A DNA stretch of 64,000 nucleotides from Miscanthus floridulus (GCF_019320115.1 NC_089585.1:145407769-145471768); one strand, 5' to 3'; positions 46,495 through 59,000 are shown, numbered from the stretch's first letter. A program made the numbers and translations. Notes: generated from the sequence alone by a model not told the origin.

Positions 46495-48080
46495 TGAAAG
46501 CATCTAGGCCCCTAGTTGGGTTTTGGTGATTAATGATAATACGAGATTACTGTGACTAACGTATATTTTGCAGATGCAATTAAGTTAGGTCATGGTAATG
46601 GAAATTGATTGGGCAATCATGGTTGTCATGCCCCTATGATGGAAATTGTTTTGGTTTTCAAAGGATGGACGACAAGGTTAAGGATAGACTAGTTCTAAGT
46701 GCCGTTTGGTGTTGAAGAGACACTTAGAGTAGTTTAGGACTTTGTTTTTCCTTTGGCCGTACTATTAAGGGGGGTATGGATGGGTAGCTTGACCTAGCTG
46801 AGTCTAGTGGGTTAGGTGTGGTGCACACTTATCAAAACTAGCACTAGGTAGCTCCAAAATAGCCCTAAGATCAATTGGAGCGAACTTCATTCACATATGA
46901 TTGTGAGTTGGAAGTGAATGGAGGGTTAAGTGTTGACTGGACGCTGGTTCCGGTGTGACCGGACACTGGCGTAGAGTCTGGTTAGTTCATTTGATCAAGG
47001 TAAAGTCGTCTAGATGCGACCGCACGCTGAGAGGTGAGTGACCGGACGCTAGGTGCTAGAGTCCGGTCAACTCTAGTAAGGTTTCAGAGATGGAGAATCC
47101 TGATCGAACGCGTCTGATCAGTGCTGACCGGACGCTGGTCAGGTTCCGGCTACTGATTGGACGCTGAGTAGCAAAGTGACCAGATGCTGGGTGCCAGAGT
47201 TCGGTCAACATCAGTAAGGTTCCAGAGGGTAGTTTTCATGACCAGACATGTTTGGTTATTGCTGACCGGACGCTGGCCAGTGTCCGATCACAACTTAAAC
47301 TACATAGAGGCGGGTGAACTGACCAGAGCGTCTGGTCACCCTGTAGAGGCACATAACGGTTCATTTTGAATGAGGGGTTATAAATACTTCCTCTATTCAC
47401 TCAAGGGATTAATTTTGCTCATTCCAACAGCTGAGAAACACCCTTGAGAGTGCCAAGAAGAGCAAGGTCCTAGTGAGGTCATTGAGATTTGAGAATCCAA
47501 GAAAGAGGTCTCATTAGTGAAAGCAAAAGTAGCAAAGTGTGCATCCACCCTTCTCATTAGGCTTGTCATGGTCAAGTGAGAGTTCATGCTTGTTACTCTT
47601 GGTGATCGCCATCACCTAGATAGCTTGGTGATGATTGGGAGCTTGGTGATCATCCGGTGGAATTTGTGGATGACCCAACTCACGTTGTGAGCGGTTGTGG
47701 GTGATTCACCGTGATGGAGTGTCGAAGAATCAACCCATAGAGAGCACTTGATCCATGCGAGGATCAAGGGGGCGCTACACCCTTACGTGGGTGCTCCAAC
47801 GAGGACTAGTGGGGAGTGGCGACTCTCCGATACCTCGGTAAAACATCGCCGTGTTCCTCCTTATCTCTTTACTTTAAGCATTTACTTTGAGCAATTCAAT
47901 CCTTGTCTTTATATTCATAGAATTGTCATGCTAGAGTAGGATTGGAACATAGGTTGCTAAACTTTTGTACGTTAGAACAATAGAAACACTTTCTAGGCAC
48001 AAGGGGTGAAGTGGGCTAACCGTAGGGTTTAATTATTGCAAAGAATTTTAGAATTAGCCCAATTCACCCCCCCCCCCCCC
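46495..48080 (+). repeat. Element B 5' LTR, 3'-truncated
   Basis: Matches 51,655-53,227; breaks off at the C-run 48,067-48,080, lacking the last ~25 bp. It contains about ten copies of GACCGGACGCTGG and variants at 46,935-47,290. Confidence 0.9.
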
Positions 48081-48679
48081 GCTGTCACATGCCGTCACGT
48101 CCATGCTCCAGCACTGTTGTCCCGCGTCGCTCCTGAGCCACGCAATAGAGCTCTGCCACGCCACGCCCACGCAACGCTTGTGCCTCTCCCGAGCACCACC
48201 ACGCCCACGCCTTGCTCCACGCCACCGCAGCAGCACCGCCCATGCCAGCACCGCCCTTAGCACCACCAAAGCCGCCTCTTACGCCTACTTCACCGCAACA
48301 AGCGCCACTAGAGCTTCCTGAAACCCTAGCTGCACCACCACGGCCGATTCACCGTGCAGTGCCAATCCTAACCCTAATTGCCATCCCGGTGGTCCTCCAT
48401 GATCCGTTCCTTGTTCTTCGGTTCACCGGTTCCTTAGGTAGCAAGCCCTCTTTTCCAATTTCATATCTAACGCTTGCTTCTTAGGGTTTTGTATCTCTAG
48501 ATGTATATTGAAATTATTCATATATCCGATCTATTCTAATGTGCAGCGAGTCAGTGTTTCTGAGGTCACTTTGGCAGTTGTCAGTCAACTTGGGGCCAAG
48601 CTCTCGAGTTGGGATCGAGGCCAAGCCTCGGAAGTGTCAGTGACAGTTGTTTCTAGTCTAACGTAGCAGATCGTTTTAG
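48081..48679 (+). other. Element B leader
   Basis: GC-rich C/A-biased stretch with many CCACGCC and GCACCGCC units, then AT-rich sequence up to the gag-like start. It is probably the untranslated leader; I cannot exclude a captured host fragment. The frames at 48,036-48,484 appear to be by-products of composition. Confidence 0.4.
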
Positions 48680-51215
48680 ATGGCTCGTGTCAAGAATGCT
48701 GGAGGTGGTCTAGGTGATGAGGATCTGAGGCCTCTGCCTCACTTGCCTACTAATGTGAAAGGCAAGGCAACGAAGAAGCTGGCGACAAAGAAGAGAAAGA
48801 ATGCAGATGCTGACACAGAGAGAGCAGCAGCAGTCATAGCCACCATAGATTGTGTAGAGAGTGGAGGTGCTAGGAGTGGAGTACAGATTGTAGATTAGCT
48901 TTCACCAGCACAGAGGGCAGCTATTGAGCAGGTTGAGCATCGTCATGGTAGTCCAGCTGGGACTATCATGCTTAAGGGACATCGTGTTGCTTTGGAGGAG
49001 CCTTAGCCTCAAGGGAGCCATAGCCAGCAGAGCAGACTTAGGAGGGAGAGCAGGCTGAGGAGACAGAGCTGGCATCTCAGCCACAACTTTGTTGCTCTAG
49101 TTGTACTCGTACTCAGGTGACACCGAGGCCAGAGACACAGCGGAGAGGTTCTCGTCTGCCTCCTAGACCACAGGGTCCGCCTCTAGTGACTCATCTAGAT
49201 TTGAGGGCCGCCATGGCCAAGCAGGTGTAGCAGCTCAGGTTCATGTAGTTTGAGGAGTGGTTTCTGCCGAGGAGGGATGAGCGTGCATCAGAGGGCTTCT
49301 ACACACCACTGCAGAAGGATTTTTATAATGCATATCTTAACAGTAGGGCAGCATTCAGGTCTTAGAGGGTTTGTTCTATTAAGGCCATTGTAGCAGCAGC
49401 TAGAGAGCAGATTCGCCCTTACCTATCTTACTTGCCAGGGCTGACAGACTTACTCGGACGGACAGGCAGATATGTTCCAACTTGGGTCCGTGAGTTCTAT
49501 GCTACACTTTGGATTAACCCACAGCACAGATTCATTCACTTTGCATTCAGAGACAGAGATTACTGGCTGATGAGCTTTAGGGTCAGGGAGATTCTCAGGC
49601 TCCAGGAGCAACCCGTCCGGCTACATGAGGTTTGCTATCGTCAAACAGCACCTCCTAGATGTCCACATGGCGGTCTTGTGCCTCCTACTAATTTCGTCCG
49701 CCATTGCTTCACAGAGCCATTCGGCGAGGGGTTGAGCAGGACACCTAGTGACCTTACTCCTATAGCTAGAGTGCTTGATGCTATTATGAGGAGGACCCTG
49801 CTTTTGAGGATGGGATATCGTGAGGGGTTGACTCGCATTCAGTTATGGCTACTGAACTCTCTGATGCAGCAGACTATATTTGATATTTGGGATCTTTTAC
49901 TTTTAGAGATGGAGGATATTATTACAGAGAGGTTACAGTGAGGCCACCTGATATTACTTTTCTGATTCACAGAGCAGAGGGGTCATCGATAGTTGCCCTA
50001 TGCTCACTGAATTACTTTTCTGATTCATAGAGTAGTTACAGTGAGGCCACCTAAGATGCTAGCATAGTACAATGGTGCTACTACAGAGTTTTCTGCCTAT
50101 AACATGACTCAGATGCTCTACCACAGTGCAGTGAGGACACCTAGCTAGCTATGCCATCATCCAGAGGTACCAGAGACTGTAGCCCAGTAGGATGAGACTA
50201 TCAGGGGCATTGCAGCTATAGAGGAGGAGGAGCTTGATGCTCAGCAGGAGGGGATGGTCGAGAGCGACCCCAATGATAGTTCAGATAACGACTATCAGGA
50301 TATCCCTCAGATGCCTCCTCGATGACATGACTATGAGGTCGGTAGCTCTAGTTCAGCTCCACTTGCACCACAGACAGACCCCGCTCTACTTGCTATACTT
50401 GAGCATATGAGGTAGGATCAGGCTCGCCAGGCTCAAGAGATCGCTGCTACATTTACACAGTTTTAGACTAGGCAGGATGAGTTCTAGCGATAGCAGTAGG
50501 CTATACAGCAGCAGCAGCAGGCTATGCATCAGCAGTAGCTCCTCATGTAGCAGCAGTTACTCAGATTTATGTAGCATGTAGTTACTGCTATTGGGGCTCT
50601 AGCGCCATAGCCTTCACCCTAGATCGGCCAGCCTGCCACTACTTCTATGACTCTAGCTTTATAGCCTAGTGGGCTTCAGAGTCAGGGATAGCTAGCAACA
50701 CAATTTCCTTCACCTATAGTGCAGGTGTCCTAGTGGTTTGCCTCGCTAGTGCTAGCCCCGTAGTTCACACCTCTACAGACGGGCTTCACACCGGCTTAGA
50801 CTTCCTCGCTGCTAGTGCCAGATACCATAGTTTCTAAGAGCCTTGGTGCTACCTTCAGTCAGTTGATAGGGCAACCTACTCCACCATATCCACATGTCCC
50901 TAGTCCTTCCATAGTTGCACCTATTACTGGGACTACAGAGACACTCCCTTCTTTAATTGCATCATCAGAGCCGCCTGCTATAGTCATACCTACAGAGTCA
51001 CAGGCTACACCAGTCCTTGATCTAGCCCAGATCACTTCAACGTCGCTTCTAGCTACATAGGGTCATATAGCTCAGAGCTCAGGATCAGATGATGATGGCC
51101 ACAGTTCTATCTCGCTCCTCACACCTCAGCACCCGACTTGTCCGTTGCAGCCCCATCGACCAACCCATAGGTTTTGGTGTTTGATGCCAAAGAGGGAGAG
51201 GGATCGAGTATGTTA
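48680..51215 (+). pseudogene. Element B gag-like gene, heavily TAG-ridden
   Basis: Starts MARVKNAGGGLGDEDLRPLP with a basic stretch KGKATKKLATKKRKN. A frame change near 49,000 leads to the most conserved part at 49,432-49,941 (TGRYVPTWVREFYATLWINP, FRDRDYWLMSFRVREILRLQ, WLLNSLMQQTIFDIWDLLLL), which resembles the putative plant transposon/gag-like proteins of LARD-type elements. After 50,160 it is Gln-, Ser- and Pro-rich. In 50,161-51,060 one frame contains 17 TAG, one TGA and no TAA, many beside surviving CAG codons. No enzyme motif is visible. Confidence 0.75.
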
Positions 51216-51640
51216 GACTTAGGGGAGCAACTTATCTAGGGGATCTTAGCTTATCTATTATATTTGGTTTTTTATGTGTGACACACTATTATGCATTCGT
51301 GTTTACTTTCATGCATTGAACTATATTTATGTGATAGTGATATCTACGTGATGTGATATTTATGTGATATGTGACATGTGGGCTCTCTACTTTGAATTAT
51401 TTATATGTCATATCACTTGTGTTATGCTCATTTTCTTTGCTTCCACATTTTACTCCAATGCAAATGAGCTTTATTTCTTGTACTCATGCTTATTTCATAT
51501 CTATTGAGTACATTATGTTGTCTTAGGTCATATAAGCTTGCATAACTCTTTTGTTCTTATTGTCAAAAGCTTATATGAACCAAGCATGTTGAAAACCTCA
51601 TCTCTTTTACTAACTCAAGGTGGTATTGTCATCAATCACT

Positions 51641-51653
51641 AAAAAGGGGGAGA
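51641..51653 (+). promoter_or_regulatory. Element B polypurine tract
   Basis: AAAAAGGGGGAGA immediately before the 3' LTR, the usual plus-strand DNA primer. Confidence 0.85.
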
Positions 51654-51654
51654 T

Positions 51655-53252
51655 TGAAAGCATCTAGGCCCCTAGTTGGGTTTTGGTGATTAATGACAAT
51701 ACTAGATTACTGTGACTAACATGTGTTTTACAGATGCAATTAAGTTAGGTCATGGTAATGGCAATTGATTGGGCAATCATGGTTGTTATGCCCCTACAAT
51801 GGAAATTGTTTTAGTTTTCAAAAGATGGACGACAAGGTTAAGAATGGACTAGTTCTAAGTGTTATTTGGTGTTGAAGAGACACTTAGAGTAGTTTAGGAC
51901 TTTGTTTTTTCTTTGGCCGTACTATTAAGGGGGTATGGATGGGTAGCTTGACCTAGGTGAGTCTAGTGGGTTAGGTGTGGTGCACACTTGTCAAAACTAG
52001 CACTAGGTAGCTCAAAAATAGCCCTAAGATCAATTGGAGCGAACTTCATTTACATATGATTGCGAGTTGGAAGTGAATGAAGGGTCAAATGTTGACCAAA
52101 CGCTGGTTCCGGTGTGAATGAACGCTGGTGTAGAGTCCGATCAGTTCATTTGATCAAGGTGAAGTCGTTTGGATGCGATCGCACGCTGAGAGGTGAGTGA
52201 CCGAACGCTAGGTGCCAGAGTCCGGTCAACTCTAGTAAGGTTCCAGAGAGGAAGAATCCTGATCAAACACGTCCGGTAAGTGCTGACCGGACGCTGGTCA
52301 GGTTCCGGCTACTGACCAGACGCTGAGTAGCAAAGTCACCAGACGCTGGGTGCCAAAGTCCGGTCAACATCAGTAAGGTTCCAGAGGGTAGTTTTTGCAA
52401 CCGGACGCTGGCTAGTGTTCGGTCACAACTTAAACTGCATAAAGGCGGGTGAACTGACCGAAGCGTCCGATGACCTTGACCGGAGCTTTCAGTCACCCCG
52501 CAGAGGCACATAACGGTTCGTTTTCAATGAGGGGTGAAAATACTTCCACTATTCACTCAAGGGATTACATTTGCTCATTCCAACAGCTGAGAAACACCCT
52601 TGAGAGTGCCAAGAAGAGCAAGGTCCTAGTGAGGTGATTGAGATTTGACAATCCAAGAGAGAGGCCTCATTAGTGAAAGTAAGAGTAGCAAAGTGTGCAT
52701 CTACCCTTCTCATTAGGCTTGTCGTGGTCAAGTGAGAGTTCATGCTTATTACTCTTGGTGATCGCCATCACCTAGACGGCTTGGTGGTGATTGGGAACTT
52801 GGTGATCATCTGGCAAAGCTTGTGGATGACCCAACTCAAGTTGTGAGCGGTTGTGGGTGATTCACCGCGATGGAGTATCAAAGAATCAACCCATAGAGAG
52901 CACTTGATCCTTGCGCGGATCAAGGGGGAGCTACACCCTTGCGTGGGTGCTCCAATGAGGACTAGTGGGGAGTGGCGACTCTCTGATACCTCGGTAAAAC
53001 ATCGCCGCGTTCCTCCTTCTCTCTTTACTTTAAGCATTTACTTTGAGCAATTTAATTCTTGTCTTTATATTTATAGAATTGCCATGCTAGAGTAGGATTG
53101 GAACATAGGTTGCTAAACTTTTGTGTGTTAGAACAATAGAAACACTTTTTAGGCACAAGGGGTGAAGTGGGCTAACCGTAGGGTTTAATTATTGCAAAGA
53201 ATTATAGAATTAGCCCAATTCACCCCCCCTCTTGGGCATCTTGATCATTTTA
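51655..53252 (+). repeat. Element B 3' LTR (1,598 bp)
   Basis: Full-length partner of the 5' LTR with the GACCGGACGCTGG-type array at 52,095-52,500. It shows many C/T and G/A differences from the 5' copy and a deletion near 52,400. Confidence 0.92.
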
Positions 53253-53366
53253 GTAGGCTAGCGCAACACCCGCTTTGCTGTTTAATTATCTAACAACTTT
53301 GTTAAGTGCTATTGTAGAAATTCTAAATAGGCTAATCACCCCCCCTTTAGCCATTAGGACCTTTCA

Positions 53367-54177
53367 GTTGGTTGCGCTAATAAACTAGGCATGGTAATCA
53401 AAGGATGTTGTGTATTCACCATTTTCCTCAAATTTCCAAGCAGGGTTATCTTGTGTGCCCGTTCTTAGAATTATGCGCCTAGTTTCTTGCCATAGATGTG
53501 TGTACTCAACTAAGTGTTGTGCAGAGAAACTCTGATGCTATAGGTTGATGTCGCGGATCCAGTTATTATCAATGAGGGGCTGATGCAGAGTTCTGTTTTT
53601 CCTTCTAGAAATGGAGAAGAGGTGTGGTGCTACGTCACCTGGCCACTAGCCATCTAGCCATGCACTTGTCCAGAAGGATGCTCTTTTCACGTCTCCAATT
53701 GTCAGCATTGTGGATGCCACAAAAAAGGAGTTTGTCAGTCGTATTACATGGTGTTTCATCCCCATGTCTGCCATGAGTACTTGCTGACCATTGTCGCCAC
53801 AGCCATCGCAACCTTAGGGCCCTTGCAAATTTCCTAGGTGGAGGATGCCCAAGCCTCCAGAGCATTTGGGTCTAGCCAACCTTGGCCAATTGACCTTGCA
53901 GTTTCCTCCCGTTATCGTCTCAGCGCCTACCCACAGGAATTTTTTCCTCTGTCGATTGATGTCTTTGATTGTCTCTTTTGGAGCATGGAGGGATGTGAGG
54001 AAGTAGACTGCTTGCAAGGTAAGGACTGCTTTAATCAAAGTCAAGCAACCAGCTGGGTTAATTTGACATCCATTCTAAAGAGTGAGCTTGTTGACCGCTT
54101 TATCTACCAGAGGCTGGAAGTCCACACACTTTAGGCATTTGGCCGTTAACAGCAGGCCTAGGTATTTAGTTGCGAAC
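53367..54177 (-). mobile_element. LINE piece 2: end of RT and connection region
   Basis: Minus strand: YLGLLLTAKCLKCVDFQPLV, TLIKAVLTLQAVYFLTSLHA, KETIKDINRQRKKFLWVGAE, KVNWPRLARPKCSGGLGILH and FARALRLRWLWRQW, the thumb/connection part of plant L1 ORF2. It then reads NPAWKFEENGEYTTSFDYHA toward the zf-RVT domain. Several stops and frameshifts. It is bounded by element C on one side and LTR A on the other. Confidence 0.92.
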
Positions 54178-54342
54178 TGTTGACGGTCCACAACTTCTGG
54201 ATGAATAAGAAAGACCATGACAACATCTAGCTTGGGGGAGCAGGCATCCCCCATGTATCTAGATAAGTATCTCTTTTCCTTTTATTATTCTTAGTTTATT
54301 TTAGAAAAAAAAAGATGAATAACTAAAAACAAAATAAAAAGT
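54178..54342 (+). repeat. LTR stub and duplicated 3' UTR of element C
   Basis: 54,178-54,189 (TGTTGACGGTCC) matches the LTR start. The rest (ACAACTTCTGGATGAATAAG ... CTTGGGGGAG ...) is a copy of 59,920-60,065, which sits before the right LTR. Confidence 0.75.
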
Positions 54343-55712
54343 TGTTGACGATCACTAACATCAATTATAAACCATCAACATAACCTTTATTTATACTTAA
54401 TTCCATCACCAAACATAGGTATAGGGGTTTAAACTAATAAATTCCATGAGTTTTATTGAATCTATATTTTCAGTAGGGTTTAATCAGAAAACCACCAAGG
54501 AGGACCTAATCGTCAAAGGAAATAGTGAAATTCTACCGCGGTATCAACGTGGAAAGACTCTAGAAGGGTCCAGAAGGCAAATCACCGAAGTGAGGCTCGA
54601 CCCACTGTCATGTGTTGCTGGTCATCCTATAGGTGGGGCCGCTCGGCCCTGGTGGGCCCCACCTATCAGCCCCCTTTGAATGTTGGTTCCCCACCACCTT
54701 AAGGATTGCATCTAAGCCGTTGCTCAAGTCAGTTTGATCCAAGGGCTCATGTTGGACCCTCAGGGCTATATATACCAGCCCCTGCCCCCCTCCCTCAGCA
54801 GATCCTAAAATCCTAATTCATATCTCTCCTTCAGATCAGCATACACTAGAGGGATTAGGTCTAGAGCTCTCCATGTAGTAGATTAGTAGCTCGGGAGTGA
54901 GGGTCAAGTTGGGCTCATGCTCAAGTTTTGGATCTAGTCTTTGAGGCTCGGTGAAGCCTTGTATCTTCACTTCTACATCTTGTAAGACTTATTATTAATT
55001 CATCATATTCTTATCTACATGGCTATGCTTACTTTGAATATATATCTTGCTTAGTTAAGATTATCATTGCTTTTGTGTGAGGGTTCATAGAGTGCTTAGC
55101 TTACTATAGTTTATCAATTGGGCTAAGTTGTCGAGTCTTATGTAAGCATGGTGCTTATATCATGCTCTACCTGTGAGTACATCCTGTTCTCTGGTTGAGT
55201 GGTAGCAGCGGGAGGTGACAGTCCCGTCTATCCTTTGTAGTCCACTCTGAATTGAGGAGGTTCTTAAATTGTACGACCGTAGTCGTGTCAGTAGAGTTAT
55301 CTATTATGGGTGCTTTACCGTCTAAGCGGCGTCCCGAAGTGCACAAGAGTAGAGTTAGTCTTAGCTATAGTCGGATATATATATATATATACTTTGATCA
55401 TGTAATAAGAATATCATAGGAATCTACCTCACCCGTTGTTCTCCTGAGTTGACTAGTTTAAATTATCTTAGTGACATATCCCCTGAGTGTCATTATACTT
55501 AATTCTTATCATTACCTTTACCCCTTGCTTTAGCTATGCTGGTATGTTGATTAGTATGCATTCCTTTGTTATCCAATAAATCTTTACTCCATTGTTTCTC
55601 TATGGTAAAATATAAATAACGATACCTGGAATACTCCCGGTAAAATGCTACAATGGTATTCTGTGCGCTTGCAGAATCCTTCATATTCTATTTGCGTTAA
55701 TAAATATCAACA
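54343..55712 (+). repeat. Element C left LTR (1,370 bp)
   Basis: Partner of 60,066-61,723. It contains a TATATATA promoter-like stretch near 54,767 (GGCTATATATACCAGCCCCT). Confidence 0.9.
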
Positions 55713-55745
55713 AGCATTTTTGCGCTGTTGCCGGGGAAACAATTG
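55713..55745 (+). promoter_or_regulatory. Element C primer-binding site region
   Basis: AGCATTTTTGCGCTGTTGCC, followed by GGGGAAACAATTGG, the diverged form of the TGGCGCCGTTGCCGGGGA primer region frequent in grass gypsy elements. Confidence 0.7.
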
Positions 55746-55954
55746 GCATAAAGATTTAGATCATTAACATACCACTAGCTTTAGTAGGATTACTCCTGTT
55801 CTGTTGAATTGTGGAATAAGACAGGACAGCAGACATCATTTCGACCTTTCGGCAAACATCCACAAGAAAAGAAGAAGAACATTGAAGAACCCAGGGTATC
55901 TAAACATTCAAGATCCATCAACATTGGAACCCGATCATCTCACGGGTTTGTGTA

Positions 55955-56050
<96 letters not shown>

Positions 56051-59000
56051 TTGGAGAAAAAGGTCGATGTCATAAGAATTCAAATCACATCTCAAATGAT
56101 GGAAATAGATGTTGCATTACTCATAAATTCCATCATGTGAGTCATGGTTAGTATGATCAAGAAAGGTGAGATAGTCTTGCTCATAGACTTTAAACTTGAT
56201 GAGTAGTTATCTTTTAATTTGTGCATACCACTGCATGTTTACTTTAAAAGATCCATGCATTCACCCCATTTAGTTTAAATTCTCTCATATCAAATTCACA
56301 TCACATTTAGTTCCTTGCATACATTCATGCCACTTGCATCATTTATTAAAAAATCTCTCACCATGATTATGCTCTTTCATCTCTATTTGAATAAATCTCT
56401 ATAATGCTTTCATGTTCCTTTTGTCTGCCATAGTATGCTTTGGTTTGTAAGTACTGGACATACTTCCAAAGGCTTTCTAAATTAAGCATGGTGCTTAGGT
56501 TAAATAGTCTTCCTTAATCAAATTAGACATGAAGTTTAGTTTGGTCATTGAACTAAAACTTGCTTGTGTAGACACTGGATATTTTGTAGAACTAACCCCT
56601 ACAGAAAACTTTCAAATTCAATCTGGGTAAGTCAAGAGATGAATTCACATCAGAGATAAATCAAGGCAGGCCATAAACTCCAACAACTATGCGCAAAAGA
56701 AGATACAGCTCATACTTCATTGAAGGAAGGACTATGAGTATTAAAATTTATTCACTTTGTCTTTTGCTATAAGTTATCTTTGCCTTGAACCATGCTAGAA
56801 TGCAGCAAACAAATAAAATTTATTATAAAACATGATAAATGAAATCTATGCTAAAGTAATCTTAAAACCATCTTTTCATTAGCAAAGAGAAAAATTACAA
56901 AAGATATGGACAACAACCCGCGTTTTAAATTTATTGTATACAATTGGGTATGTGTCCACTAACATTTTGCAGGGAAAAAAAGAATATAAGTTGTGCCTAT
57001 CCATGGTTTGGTATGGACATACAAAACCAAACCACCACTTCAGCTATGGAACAAAGAGAAATGAGACAAGTGCCACAAAAAGGATCTACAATAGAAGCAC
57101 TCACTCATAGGAACTGGACGAACAAATCAACGGGCCGCAAGTAACGTAAAAAGCGACCTAGCATTGAGCTTTTCAAGGACTCAAGCTAGGAGGCTGATGA
57201 GAAGCAAGGTGCAACCCACCTCGTATTAGCCAGAGTACACCTGCTTTCATCATCTTTGAAAAGACCAACTCGCACATCGGCAATAAGGACCAAGATGACA
57301 GGACGCCGCCACATCATGGCATACATTCTCGATCAATGGTCTGCCTATGGTGTCTCGTAAGACTGTGAACAACCATGAGCACACAAAAGACACCCCTAAG
57401 CCATTGGAGATGAAGCTTTCATGCAAATCCAATGAAGTTCCGTCCTTGATCATCAAGACAGCTGGCGTATCGCTAACAAACAAAGAAGAACTCTTCATCA
57501 TGCCATTAGAGGACAAAGACAACCAAGGAGAAACTTGAGTTTACATCTCCAATGGACCCCAACTTGTCAACCAAGAATTAATGAAAATCAAGAAAGGTTG
57601 ATGGAAGAAGAGCATGCAATTGTTCGTATCTTCATTGGATGGTGCAAAGACAAAGCTTAATGTAAGGAAATGTCTTGCTCAATGGACTACGAGCTCTCGC
57701 CAACAAGTAAATCGGATTAGCCTCCTTCAGGTATGTTTGTCACTAATCATTTCAATAAAAAGAAGAAAAACATAAGGTTTATCCAACCAAGCATTATGCA
57801 ACATAAAATCTCATTCACAGGAGAATTCTATCATCCAAACTTGATTCTGCATTTTGCAAAATTCAAGTATGGGGGATGGAGTTCTTAAAATCATCTCATG
57901 CCATGTTGCTAATTTGTCTTGGTCATTATTGCCATTATGATGAGCTCAACTTGCTAAATCTCTAACAAGTAAAAATTTAAATAATCATGCTCTTTAGGTC
58001 ACCACACATATTCTTGTTTCTACTAGAATGAATCTATAAGCTTCCTTATTCTATTATAAGTATGCTTTGAAATACTATTCGAACATAATCATTAAATCAA
58101 AACATACTTGTATAAAATTCGGTTGTATATGTGGACTAACCCTTGCAGGAAAATATTCAAATTTTGTTGGGAATGTTTGGAGATCATTCGTAGAAACAAA
58201 TTAAGGTAGAGAAATTCTTCAAAACAATTTTTGCACACTTTTGCCTTAGCCCTGTTGAAAGATTGAAGTAGTGGTGAATAATAAAGGCACATTATTTAAA
58301 ACATGGGATAGAGATTCTATGCTAATTAAAATGTTAAAACCAACTCTGTTATAGCATAGAGGATGACCTTCAGCTCTATGACAACACTATCCTTACTTTG
58401 AATCATTTGTATACTCCTTCGGGTATATGTCATCACTAATCCCTTGCAGAGAAGAAATAATGAGAGGAGCAGAAGGTCCAATCAAAATGCCAAAAAAACA
58501 AAAAGATGGCATGACGAAAGGATGAGAAAAGGAGTGTGACATAGAAGACAAGATGCTCATGAACAGCTCAAGCAAGGAAAGCTTCAAGCAGGAAGAGAAG
58601 ACCAGCATAAGTCATCTGCCCTCCATCATATGGTGTCATTACACCACACTACTGAAGGTAGCATCATAAGGTAAGTGGTCATTATTTAAAAAACTTTCCT
58701 TTGATCTTGCTATTTACATAAATGAAAAAACAAATATGTTTGAGTTACAACTTTGCTTGATTCAACCTGATTAACTCAACATATTTTGTTTCTTAAGTTT
58801 GTTCATAACACCATTTTCTTGATCTCATAGTCTTAACCAAATGAGCTAAAATGTTGCATATCTTATCTTTGGAAGATGATAGTCATAGTCATGTAAAGTT
58901 TGATATATTATAAAGATGGATAATCCCTCCATAGGTTAAGCAACTCCACACTTTTTGTCACAGTCAAAATGCTACATTCATGCTCATCCTTCTAATCTTA

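Larger units (their letters stand above)
46495..53252 (+). mobile_element. Element B: non-autonomous LTR retrotransposon, 6,758 bp
   Basis: Paired LTRs start TGAAAGCATCTAGGCCCCTA. The target duplication GTAGG is perfect (46,490-46,494 and 53,253-53,257). The 3' end has drifted from CTTTCA to ATTTTA. The internal region has a decayed gag-like gene only; no protease, integrase or reverse transcriptase was found. A polypurine tract AAAAAGGGGGAGA precedes the 3' LTR. The expected tail of the 5' LTR and the primer site are missing beside a 14-base C-run. Confidence 0.92.
44616..53366 (+). mobile_element. Solo LTR A, interrupted by element B
   Basis: Starts TGAAAGCCCTAG and ends GGACCTTTCA (53,357-53,366), with terminal TGAAAG/CTTTCA. 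Flanks GTTTG and GTTGG differ by one base. Its own sequence is 44,616-46,494 plus 53,258-53,366, about 2.0 kb. No internal region, primer site or partner LTR is present, so it is a solo LTR left by recombination. It carries GCGTCCGGTC/ACGTCCGATC-type motifs at 45,100-45,640. The ORFs inside are not genes. Confidence 0.85.

Noticed and set aside
50161..51060. TAG read as glutamine (stop-codon reassignment or amber suppression) in element B
   Set aside because: The host uses the standard code in the intact gene at 62,655. The element also has frameshifts and no enzyme genes, and the copia element shows the same pattern at sites normally Gln. Mutation of methylated CAG explains it more simply.
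44650..53260. LTR A and element B as the two LTRs of one element
   Set aside because: Their starts (TGAAAGCCCTAG and TGAAAGCATCTAGG) are alike only in the first bases. B has its own perfect GTAGG duplication inside A, and A's tail resumes directly after B.
55804..56049. 81-residue open frame ending in alternating Tyr-Ile
   Set aside because: It runs through a (TA)n microsatellite and has no upstream coding signal.
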